Positions 12,462-22,204 of a stretch of 64,000 bases of DNA are shown piece after piece. The DNA lies in assembly GCF_030848805.1 (NCBI RefSeq), contig NC_092366.1:14636620-14700619 (forward strand), given 5' to 3'. The notes under the pieces were generated by a model. That model made no database searches and had not been told where the DNA came from. It worked only from the letters and a program-made list of their open reading frames with translations. Both the position numbers and the translations under genes were made by a program. Within the stretch, counting starts at the first letter, position 1; every line of letters starts with the position of its first letter. The DNA is from Temnothorax longispinosus. Its lineage: Eukaryota > Arthropoda > Insecta > Hymenoptera > Formicidae.

Positions 12462-15400
12462 AGTGTATTTGTAATATGAAATGACAAAAAGATAACGAAG
12501 TTGTATCACAGTAAAATGTAATAATTATTTATTTACGCGGAATAAGGTACTTAAATTAATTTTATAGGGCCGGAAAACGCCGCTGCATGGGCGATCAAGA
12601 AACCGATGAAATCCGGAAGAGGCTGCGTTACATGCATAAACTTCTCGGGGCCTTTGAAACGAACGCGAAGGAACGGTCTTGCAATTACGCGTTGACGCAA
12701 TAGTGCGAGGGGCGCTCTCGCGCGCTCTCCGCGGGTTCTCGCTTTCTCTCATCTTCCGAACGATCGAGCGGCTGGAACGCTGGATATATCGAACGGGGAC
12801 GGAACGAAGGACCTTGATCCTTCTCACCGCGACACCTTCTCACCGTTTTCCCTTCCCTTCTCCGTTATTATATCTTTTTTTTCTCTTCTCCCTCGCTTAC
12901 GATTCGAAGCGCGCGACGACGGACGTAGCTCGAGGTTCTCGCTCGGTTTTTCTCCGAGCTGTGTGGATGCGTTATGTAAGGCGGGGTTAACAGCGAAATT
13001 CTCGGTTTCCACAGCCTAGTGAACCGCATCGAATCGCCGGGATATACGCGTACAGATATTGCAACGTGCTCATTTCTGCGGTCGTGCCGCCACTCGCCGG
13101 AGAAGGACAAAAAAAGAGAACACCGCTGCAAAACCGCACCGAACGGCGCTTCCGGAGAGTCCGTATGTTTTACGTCTTGTTTGCGGCGTGTTCATTTTTC
13201 TGGCAGAAAAAAGGGGGGCGAGCGGGGTGTCCTCAATGACTTCGATCGCGGTCCGGGCCAGATTTGACAATGCGACGGAGATGCGCGGACTTTTGGAGTA
13301 CCTGCTTCTCTTTCCGGAATTTAGCGAGGCGACCCTTTTCCGGGTTTTTATTTCGAACGCAGATGGTCCACACGAGATTGAAAAAGAGACACGCCAAGAA
13401 AATTCCCTTTTTGAAATCAAGAAATATGAAATATCAGATTAAAGCTGATTTTTTACTGATTACAAATTATACTTTTATCGTGTTATCATTGAATTACCAT
13501 TTTGGATCAATAAAATAATAAAAGCTGATTATTTCGTAACTAAAATCCATTGAAGTCAATTTCGAACTTCGGATGCGCCCAACGTAGTGTTCGAAAATCG
13601 GGTTCTATTTAGCGAACACTCTCTCGTATTGCGGTGCAATGCGCAAACGTTCTCTTTAGGCCATATTCGATTTTACTCACAAGAAACACGTTTACTATTG
13701 ACAAATTAGGCAACTTAACTTCGAGCCACAATATCTCGAAAGCTAGACACGTCGTAACGTAATAGTTTATTCGCAAGTAATGATCTACTTTTGAAAACCC
13801 TTCCAATGTATACCTCACTCAATTTAAACTTTTTGGTGCTCAAAAAAGGGACTTTTAAAAGCCATTTTGAGCGTCACTCTTTCGATCGAAATAAAACGCT
13901 TCGGTATTTGCTTAATAATCGATCTCTTTTTCCTTCCCTTCGAAAGGAGAATCTTTTTTTTCTAATAACTTCGTGTTTCTTCCATTAAGGATGCACGAGA
14001 TGGATCAGGCGGGTCGCGGGGCACGCGGGCCTGATTGTCTGTCCATCGCAAACGGGGCACAGGCAGCACACGTAACAGGCACGCCGAACGTGTACCGGAT
14101 GGATCGCTCCGTGTTCCAAGTATTACAAGAGCGATCTCCTGCGTGTCGAGACTGCCGATGCGACGAGAGGCCGTCTTCGCGGGACGCACTCTTCCTCGTG
14201 TGCCACCGTCGCCAGAAAACGCCAGGGTGTGGCGCCAAAACCCGGGGAACAACCTTAGGCACGACCTCGTCCGAGACGGACAAAACCCGCGCCGATCGCA
14301 CCTCCGGTTTTCGGCGGCTGGAGTATCCGCGTGGGAAGGCAAGGGTCTGCATTCCATTTCTAGAATTTCATACCTTACAATTAGAAGGAAAGGATCGTAT
14401 GTCCATTTCGAGAAAACAAGGTTTAAAGTTTTAAGTAGGGAAATAATATATTTTTTTTAGATATAAAATAAAAGTAGCGATTTGATTTATTAAGTTTTTA
14501 ATAAGTATCTTAACTCAGGGATATAGGAATTAGTTTAGTCTTAGAGAAATGTATGAGTAGTAAGGTAAAATTGTAAATCAAGTCCATTTCTTCAGTAAAA
14601 AGCTGAAGTTAAATAAATTATTATTAATAAATATCTTAACTGACATGTTTAATGTACAACCAATAACACGCTGTACCTGGTTTAAAAATTAAGCACTATG
14701 AAAATGTTTAATACAACTTTTTCTAAATATTGTATCTTAGTAATAATAAACATAAAACGTTTTACCATTATACAATTTAAGCTCCCGTTATATTGAAAAG
14801 TGTATTAACTCCATTTTGACAAAAAACTGGAGATACGATCCTTTATCTCTAAGGAAATCTACAGATTTGCTATTGATCTGCCGATCAACCTGCCGCAGGT
14901 CGTGCAAATGCATGGTACTGCGTTAGCTCGTCATTTCAAACAATCGCATACCTTTTTAAAATGTTCCTTTAACATATCATTGTCATGTTTCTATTTCTGA
15001 CACTGAATCGATCATATTATAAAATAGGATGTAATCTATTACCTCATCGACATTTAACTACAATAACGATATACAATATTCTGTCCCATTTTTTTATTTA
15101 AAGATCTCACTTTAGACAAAATAAATTTCAATAAATAACTTTCCCTCGATTTTCCGGTATTCATTTTTCGAGATTTATTGAAATTATTCCGAGAAACGAT
15201 CGCTGCGTGTTATTAAAAAATTAATCTTTTTTTCTGTAAATGGAAACAATTGCGATTTCAGATTTCTTCTAAGTTTAAGCGTCCGATGTTCATATTCGAA
15301 TACTCGCGACTTCGACTTCGTGGGATACGTCTCGGTCGCGTAGGCGATCGATCCGCGCCGCGGACTCGCGCAGCGGGTAAGACAAGTTTACATATCGCTA

Positions 15401-15654
15401 CGCAACGGCCGGCGCGTCCTGTAAGTGTATCGTCGAGTACGTAACAGGAAGTAACGCGGCGCGAATATTAACGAGCGGGCGCGCACCACGAAAGCGTTTA
15501 CGGCTCGCTCTCCGCGCTGCACACACGCGCGCGCGCGCGCGCGCGCGCCTTCGCATTTTGCAACACGTGCAATATGCGAATGCGCGCGCGTCCGATGTGT
15601 TTTCGCACTGCATCCAGCCTCGACAGCATTTCGCGGAACGGGCGCAAACAATAC
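12462..15654. other. Gene-poor stretch, no recognised gene
   Basis: CpG-rich at 12.6-13.4, 14.0-14.4 and 15.3-15.7 kb, AT-rich between. The segment 13973-14434 is open in three overlapping frames on both strands, as GC-rich DNA often is; none of the translations has a domain I know. A GC dinucleotide run lies at about 15526-15548. A promoter or CpG-rich regulatory element is possible but not shown. Confidence 0.45.
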
Positions 15655-15957
15655 ATATATAAGTAACGCTTCGCCTCGCATTCCGAGGTCGTGAAAATTA
15701 AAAGTTTTCACGGCGGGAAATGTTAAAGGAATTCCGCATTTGAGAAGAGAGTAACCGCTCTGCAACGTTTTACAAAACTAGACACATCTTATTTGCCTTT
15801 CTTGTCATTTTGGAGTCTGGAATAAAGGGCATTTGTTTTGTAAAACGTTGCGGAGCGGTTACTCTCTTCTCAAATGCGGAATTCCTTCATTTCCCGCCGT
15901 GAAAACTTTTAATTTTCACGACCTCGGAATGCGAGGCGAAGCGTTACTTTTATATAT
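15655..15957. repeat. Long inverted repeat, about 120-bp arms
   Basis: The left arm (about 15655-15777) and right arm (about 15838-15957) are inverted copies that differ at only a few positions, for example GTAACGCTTCGCCTCGCATT against AATGCGAGGCGAAGCGTTAC. The spacer is about 60 bp. Longer and cleaner than most palindromes here and without ATTGG, it may be a young foldback element or a local inverted duplication of the CpG-rich flank. Confidence 0.85.
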
Positions 15958-16363
15958 AATTATAGTATATTATAATATACATTATAATATTATATAAATA
16001 CTATAATAATGTTATATACCTAATAATAGAAAGACTTCCCAATCGTCTTAATCACATTTATAACGTTTCTAATTAGGGGAGATATCCAATATGGTTATAT
16101 AAAACAAAATAAATCTTTAATATAAAATCTTAATGGGATAGTACAATAAGCTTCTCAGGAAACATCACAATATCTAAATTGCTTAAAATACTCTTAACCA
16201 TATTTGTGAGAGATGCGATAGACAAATCTGATGATGGGTGAAGACCCTAAGCGAAAAGTGTAATTTGGTATACACTATACACATTACTTTCACATTAGAC
16301 TCACATAGTTCTTTATGTACAATCGCTACACGCAAAATGCTGTGGATTTGAATAAGTTATTCC

Positions 16364-16787
16364 TCAGCTGCGCTTAAATTTGTCTTGAAAGGGTGGCAAA
16401 TCCAAAATCCTAGCTGTACCAAGGAGTACCAGTACTGGAAACGAAAAATAACGTTTGAATAAGATTCGTCAATTATTACGTCAATTATATTTCGTTAAGT
16501 GAGATTATTTGCGCCGAACACAGGGTACGAACGCTCCTCAGCAATATTCTGTTTTTTACATAAAGCAGAACAAAGCCGGCGCAATGTTCGATACGCTTGC
16601 TCGGAATCGACGTACCAGAGGCGACCGAGTACATCGCTGCCTTTCCTACTTGCTTCTGGTACTGTTTGGAGTGATGACAGACGTATAAACCGGCGGCGAC
16701 GAGGCCGCCGCCGCTCAGCAGTCTGCACTCGAGACAATCGCGGTTCCTGTTGCTGATCATACTGTTCACCGTGTGTACATTCGTCAT
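16364..16787 (-). CDS. DMAC1-like small mitochondrial membrane protein (DUF4536)
   Basis: Two exons give an 80-aa protein: exon 1 16787-16616 (ATG at 16787), intron with GTACGT donor and TTTCCAG acceptor, exon 2 16434-16364 (TGA at 16364-16366). The total of 243 nt is in frame. The centre reads DCLECRLLSGGGLVAAGLYV, the Cys-x2-Cys plus Gly-rich membrane segment typical of the DUF4536 family, whose human member DMAC1/TMEM261 helps assemble the distal membrane arm of respiratory complex I. A second hydrophobic segment spans the splice (residues about 53-65), and the protein ends in a LDLPPFQ motif and a basic tail. Expected location is the inner mitochondrial membrane. Family assignment is from the remembered motif; the precise orthologue is inferred. 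It is not obviously in an operon or gene pair. Confidence 0.75.
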
Positions 16788-16997
16788 GTCTCGATCTTCG
16801 ACGCGGTTCACGAAGACGCCGCATACGGCGAGGAGATTTTCCAGCGACAGCGAGGTTAGGAAACAAACCGTGCGACCATCATTGGACACTTGTCGATTGT
16901 TCAACCATCAATTTTCTCGATGCGTTTTGGAACGCATCAGAAAATACATCTAGGGACTTTCGGGAAATTATAGGTTTGATCGTGTTGCTTGAAATTC

Positions 16998-17150
16998 CTA
17001 AAGGTGGAAGCACATAAAATTGCAGGAGCCTTGAGCAGAATACAGAAGCCATATGCGCATGCGCTATATCTTCAGATACCATAGCGCATGCGCATATGGC
17101 TTCTGCATTCTGCTCATGGCTTCTGCAATTTTATGTGCTTCCACCTTAAA
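16998..17150. mobile_element. Palindromic MITE, AAGGTGGAAGCACATAAAAT ends
   Basis: Ends TAAAGGTGGAAGCACATAAA and TTTATGTGCTTCCACCTTAA are inverted copies. The arms contain CATATGCGCATGCGCTAT around a short loop near 17075, giving nearly full-length self-complementarity. A half-length relative lies at 44975-45070. It carries no ATTGG motif, unlike many other palindromes here. Confidence 0.9.
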
Positions 17151-17167
17151 GCTGAAATTTCATGCGA

Positions 17168-17290
17168 GCGAAGAAAAGCCAGCGTTTATCCCCCACTCCA
17201 CCTCACTGTAAAGCCAGCGTAGAACAGCTAACGCTATCGCCCCTATCATTTTCATGGAGCGAAGAAAAGCTGGCGTATTACCCCCACTCC
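17168..17290 (+). repeat. Direct repeat upstream of the transposase
   Basis: Two copies of a block containing GAGCGAAGAAAAGCYRGCGT followed by CCCCCACTCCAC lie about 85 bp apart. Repeated subterminal blocks are common in PIF/Harbinger elements, where they bind the transposase partner, so this may be the 5' subterminal region. No matching inverted end was found 3' of the gene. Confidence 0.5.
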
Positions 17291-17366
17291 ACGCAATGCA
17301 AAGTAGCATTTAAACGCTGAGCTAACGCTACTTAACCGACAAGAAAAAGAACTGTGTATAATAAAA

Positions 17367-17637
17367 ATGGAATACTTCAATTATTATAGACAGTACATCG
17401 CGTACGTTGAATATTATAGACGTACAGTGGCAGCTGCAGTTGCAGCAGAGGTTGTAAGGAGACGACGCATAGCCGCTACAGCTGCAGCTATATATTTAAT
17501 GAAAAAGAAAAGAAGATACGCGAAGAAAAGGTTTTAGGTAGCACCCATTTTTGAAAATCGTGATGTACATAGTTTTTCTTTGCGTCGGTCCCGAAGTTAA
17601 TATTGAAGGACATACGTTTCCACAATTAATTATTTCG
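17367..17637 (+). pseudogene. Broken N-terminal part of the Harbinger transposase
   Basis: A frame with ATG at 17367 encodes 56 residues rich in Tyr, Ala and a basic cluster (VVRRRRIAA, MKKKRRYAKKRF) and stops at TAG 17535-17537. Directly after the stop the same frame reads VAPIFENRD, which resembles the W-V-x-P-I-F-x-x-R segment that opens many insect HARBI1-like proteins, so the stop probably replaces a Trp codon. Further stops and a frame change separate it from the intact core that starts at 17639. This is inferred from family resemblance without an alignment. Confidence 0.6.
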
Positions 17638-17638
17638 G

Positions 17639-18831
17639 ATGACCGCAACACAGTTGGAAGAATTGTTAGGCATGGTTGGACCAAGATTGCAAAAGCAGGA
17701 CGTCATTCGACAAAGTATCTCACCAGCTGAACGGTTGGCATTAACATTGAGGTTTGTTTTGCTTGATCCAATTTAATTTTTAATTTAGTGTTTTTTGTAG
17801 TGTATAAACGTAACAACGTTATACATTTTTTCTTAATGCGTGAATATTATGGTATATTATATATTAAATATTATAGATATCTTGCTTCCGGGGACTCCAT
17901 GATATCGATGTCCTACCAATATCTTGTGGGAGTGACAACAGCGGGTAATATCATCCATGAAACCTGTAAAGCAATATGGGATGTTTTATGCCCTTTAGTT
18001 CTTTCGGGTCGACTGGAAGAAGGAGACTGGGTGGATATCGCCAATAATTTTAACGAAAGATGGAATTTCGTTCATTGCATTGGAGCCATTGATGGCAAGC
18101 ACGTTACCATTCAAGTACGTAAAATCATTGTTGGTATACGATATAATTTAATAAGAAGTACAATTTGAAATAACAATTCTTACTTTTAGTGTCCCAAAAA
18201 TGCTGGATCAGCGTTTTATAATTATAAACACAGTCACAGCATAGTTCTCATGGCTATCTGCGATGCAAATTATATAATACGTTTTGTGGATATCGGGGCA
18301 TACGGACGACGAAGTGATGGTGGCGTCTTCAAAGAAAGTGCTATGGGGAAAGCATTCGAAGAAGGTAGAATGAATATTCCACAACCAGCAGCGCTTGGAG
18401 AAGGAGGACCAATTTTACCATACTGTCTTGTGGGAGATGAAGCCTTTCCTTTGAAGCCATACTTGCTTCGTCCGTATCCAGGTAGAGGACTGACACCAGA
18501 GCAAGAAATGTACAATTACCGTCTGAGTCGTGCGAGACGAATAATAGAAAACGTATTTGGTATACTCGCCAGTCAATGGAGAGTATACAGAAAACCAATT
18601 ATCGCCAGTCCTGATAACGCAAAGTTAATGGTTCAAGCAACTATTTGTTTGCATAATTGGCTTCGCCGGCAGGACATTGATGAGAACGCATATGTGCCTT
18701 CGGGTTTGATCGATGTCGATGATCCGCGCACTGTCCAAATGGCTTCAGACCAGGGTCTTGGCGTGTCATCATGGAAGATGGATGCGCATTCAGAGACATC
18801 TCAAACTGTGGATCGATGGACAGTACCTTAA
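17639..18831 (+). CDS. HARBI1-like PIF/Harbinger transposase, core intact
   Basis: Three exons: 17639-17751, 17877-18114 and 18190-18831, joined by introns with GT...AG ends. Together they give 330 aa in frame from ATG 17639, close to the roughly 350 aa of HARBI1 proteins. Residues include the SPAERLALTLRYLASGDS helix region, a first catalytic Asp in IGAIDGKHV, a second in LVGDEAFPL, and the Glu in RIIENVFGIL, i.e. the complete DDE triad of the PIF/Harbinger family (DDE_Tnp_4). Such enzymes cut and paste elements with 3-bp TWA target duplications, usually with a Myb-like partner, which is not seen here. The stop codon TAA overlaps the end of a hairpin MITE. The upstream N-terminal part is broken, so activity is uncertain. 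It could be a decaying transposon copy or a partly domesticated one. Confidence 0.88.
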
Positions 18832-18981
18832 AGGTCTATCTAGACAAACTTGCATAGGTGCATAACCATACGCATAAAGAAACGGATTGGTCTATTTCCT
18901 TATGCACATGCATATGGACCAATCAATTCTCTTTATGCTTATGTTTATGGGCTTATGCAAGTTTGTGTGGATATAGCTTTA
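18829..18981. mobile_element. Palindromic MITE abutting the transposase stop codon
   Basis: The inverted ends TTAAAGGTCTATCTAGACAA and TTGTGTGGATATAGCTTTAA bound about 150 bp that fold on themselves. Near the loop the arms carry GATTGGTC and GGACCAATC. Its left TTAA supplies the TAA stop of the HARBI1-like gene. A relative is at 53190-53340. Confidence 0.85.
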
Positions 18982-19540
18982 AGCGGGGAGCACACACTTC
19001 TGCACAACGCATAATACGTGGCCTTGGCACATAGAAAAACTTAAGCAGTAAAACTTTAAGCAGTAAGAAATCAACAGTATGGATTCGCTACCGCTTAGGG
19101 CCGTGCCTTAAGTTCTTGACTGTGATTAAAACGTAGGCGTAAGAAAATCGATCAATCCCAATCAAGTATTTCCCCCTACTGTGGTTACGGACAGCACAAT
19201 ACTTGATTGGGATTGGTCGATTTTCTTACGCTTACGTTTTACGTTCTTACGCGATTTTATGTGTGAAGGCCTTAAGGGCCGTGCCTTAAGTTCTTGACTG
19301 TGATTGGCTGATTTGCTTACTGGTTGAGTTTTACTGCTTAAGTTTTTCTATGTGCCAAGGCCTTAAGCATAAGAAAACTGATTGGTCTATTTCTTTATGC
19401 ACATGTGTATGGACCAATCAATTTTCTTATGCTTACGCATTATGCGTTATGCAGAAGTGTGTGTTTCCCGCTTCATTGGTCCAGCGGTCTTATGCTATGC
19501 TTATGCAGCCTATGCAATTTTGTGTGCGATGGCCTTTAAA
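18979..19540. mobile_element. Nested hairpin MITEs, at least three layers
   Basis: The outer layer is the GCGGGGAGCACACACTTCTG family: its left end is at 18981-19020, and its right part resumes near 19365 and ends near 19475 at GTGTGTGTTTCCCGC. It is split by a second hairpin with ends GGCCTTGGCACATAGAAAAA (about 19020) and its inverse (about 19365). That one is in turn interrupted by material including GGGCCGTGCCTTAAGTTCTT at about 19099 and again at about 19277, and a palindrome around 19130-19255 (CGATCAATCCCAATCAAGT and inverse). A partial copy of another type follows to about 19540. Loop-proximal ATTGG/CCAAT occurs in each layer. Confidence 0.8.
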
Positions 19541-19870
19541 GTGCAAAAAGTGTAAATAACTAATTTTTGTCAAATGCGTTCCGAAACTCGTCAAGAAGAT
19601 AGCGTTCTCAATTGGACATCGGCTGTGCATCTCTTTAGGTTTCGTTGTTTCATGCCTCGACTTTTTTAACGACCGAACCGGAAGTCACGTGTGCAAGATC
19701 ATGCGAGACGTAACTTGGCTACCCGGCTTCCTGTCTGTACGCGTTCTTCTTCTCCTCTCCCCTCCTCGTTCTGCGTTTCGTTGAGCCCCATTGCTCGCCG
19801 ATAGTCGTAACTTAAAAGATAAAAATATAAGTACAGAGAGAAGGATTGAGGACAATTGCGTACGGAAATA

Positions 19871-21690
19871 ATGGCGGCAACAATGAGGTGTCTTATGAGG
19901 TTCAATGTGGGACTGACAAGCAATACCCTTCTGAGGAATAGCTTCCTGAACTGTACGTAATATTCGACTTAACCTCACATCATACCTGCTCGCGGCGACT
20001 CGGTCATTACTCGCGTTACACGTTAGTACGTGTACCGGTGTACGCGATCATAATTTTTAATTTTCAGTTAATACACACTTCAGGGAATATATCCAACATA
20101 TATTACATATCCGAAAAGAATTTAGCAAAATTTCAAATATTTTTATAAAATCCTTTTGAACGTTTAAAATAGTGAGTTTTTTTTCTTTTACATATCTACA
20201 CTTTTGATATATATACTTTTTATTTTGCAGCTTGCAGATTTTTGTATTCGGACCAAAGCTTGGGTCTGCAAGGCTATGAAAATGCACGATTAAACTTCCG
20301 CAATCAGTTTTTAAATGTGGAGAACACATTCCGCAGTAAGATGGAGGAAGTGTGCAACGCAGACTCGAGTATGATTTTCACTGAAGATCTGAAGTCCATG
20401 TTGCATCTAGCTCAAAAGAAACCCGAGGACATTGAACTGCTTGTCAAGATGCTGACGAAATTTAACAATCAAACCAAGGAGATGAGATTTGGTACTTTTA
20501 TCTTCGGTCCCGTGGTGATGCGTACCTTCTATTATCTGGACGAACCAGATCTCGCATACACCGCTTTCAAGGATCCCAAGTTCGAGAATTTCTTTGATCA
20601 ATTAGTCAGTTACCAGATTCTCTTATCTCTGTTATATAAGCATGGAAAGTACGCTCAAATGAGAGAGGTGTATGATATAATCAGGACCAGGCATATAGAG
20701 GCTGGATATGCCAGGAATTCTTTGATTTTAGTTATGGCTGCCTGTTACAAGGAGGTAATATTTTTGCGAGGGCTATTAAATTTTAATGAAAGACTCTTTA
20801 CATTAATAATTTTAACATAATTTTTATTCTTAATGCTTCCAGAACACACCGGAGACGTTGGAGTATGGCTTAAAAGTCTGGAGAGAAATTGACGAAAAAG
20901 GATATATGATCATGCGTAGAGCCACCACATTTTTAGCAGCTCTAGCCATTAAGCAAAATTTGTCTCATATAGCTATAGAAATCTTAAGTTCGATAAAAGA
21001 AGCCCGATACATCCATATAAGATGTTTGAAAATTGTAGCTTACGCGGATTTGAAGAGATTCACCGAGATAGTGCCCATACTTAGAGCATCGTTGGAGCAC
21101 GACAGGCCGAATTCTAAAAAAGAATGTTATTTTAGAGACGTGGTATGTATCCAGTTTAAATAAAGTCCTCATTTAACGATGTAACATATGCACACGTTAC
21201 ATTTTATTTGCATTACATCATCAGATTGAGAACCTGGAAGAAGCTATGGCAACGGAGAATATCCCTGAGGACTTTGAACTTTACAAGTTGATTACTTTAT
21301 TGAAGAAGGATGATCACATTCTACCCGAGGTAAGTTCTGCCATGACAATCGTTCTTATATTTATCATTGATCATTATTACTAATTTATTGTGTCAATTGC
21401 AAAAATTTGTACTGTCATTTTATTTTTTACACTTATTTCTGTACAATCCAAAGAATTTCTACTTGCATGTGAAATCCTGACAAATTAAGCGTCATCTAGT
21501 ACCTATTAGAATAGAAGAATGAATGACAATCATATTTTTGCAGACATTGGAAAACAGTATTTGCGCGGAAATAAAGGTGGATAGATCGAAAACAAGGAAA
21601 TTTGGCACAATGGCAGAATCCAATTTTTCACAGCGACAGCAAAATTTTACGCGTAATAATAGTAGACCGGCATTGCGTGATCTTTTGTAA
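19871..21690 (+). CDS. PTCD2: Pentatricopeptide repeat-containing protein 2, mitochondrial (PTCD2)
   Basis: Five exons: 19871-19952, 20231-20754, 20843-21142, 21225-21329 and 21544-21690; all introns are GT-AG and the total gives 385 aa, against 388 aa for human PTCD2. The N-terminus (Met-Ala-Ala-Thr-Met-Arg, then Arg, Asn and Leu, no acidic residue) fits a mitochondrial targeting peptide. A PPR-like helical hairpin sits around residues 155-200 (VSYQILLSLLYKHGKYAQMR and onward), with more helical repeats after it. Known family members act in mitochondrial RNA processing, in mouse in cytochrome b transcript maturation. The C-terminus is basic and Asn/Gln-rich. It is convergent with SKIC3; the two stops are about 510 bp apart. 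The start is the first ATG of exon 1. Confidence 0.92.
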
Positions 21691-21976
21691 GTATGTTTAT
21701 AGAAACATGTCCATACGGAAGTTGTAGAGCGTGTCTCGATATAACCGATGTGATTGGAGTTATCTGAGACAAATTTAAGATAAAACCATTGACTAAATAT
21801 ACGATTTGTTTCGACCGATGATGGACGAAATCATATTTGTTCTTATTAAATAATTAATCATTAATGCACCTTCTTCCACGCACCTTTCCATAAGTTCATA
21901 CAGTTTACAGTAAGATTCAATAAGGAACTTATAAAATTACTCTAGTTAATTTAGATTTATTATACTTTTTACCGTT

Positions 21977-22147
21977 CAGTACCAAAGAAGTCAAATTAAC
22001 GTTGTCATGTAAAATTCCTAACGCGGCAGTCGCTAAGAAACCAGCCATAATATGCAGTTTTATTTGTATACATTGGAATAGCAGGGTCTTGACAGCATCT
22101 GCCCCTTGGAAGATGTAAGCGATCGCGGCACACAAGATATTCGCTTT
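21977..22147 (-). pseudogene. Duplicated fragment of SKIC3 exon 11
   Basis: About 170 bp are roughly 95% identical to 22893-23070 inside SKIC3 exon 11, in the same orientation (shared peptide stretches such as GADAVKTLLFQCIQIK and GFLATAALGILHD). A small deletion near the 5' side and sequence changes at both ends remove splice sites. It lies beyond the SKIC3 stop codon, so it is a non-functional exon copy, probably from a local duplication. Confidence 0.9.
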
Positions 22148-22204
22148 TACAATTTAACCATAATAAAACTGTCTGATCCATAGAAACTGCGAAATTTTGT
22201 TAAC

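Noticed and set aside
13973..14460. Possible exon, 115-153 codons in several frames
   Set aside because: Open in three overlapping frames on both strands, no recognised domain, so best explained by base composition.
17152..18831. Defined inverted ends of the Harbinger element
   Set aside because: The MITE at 16998 has no matching inverted partner beyond the gene, so the transposon borders remain unknown.
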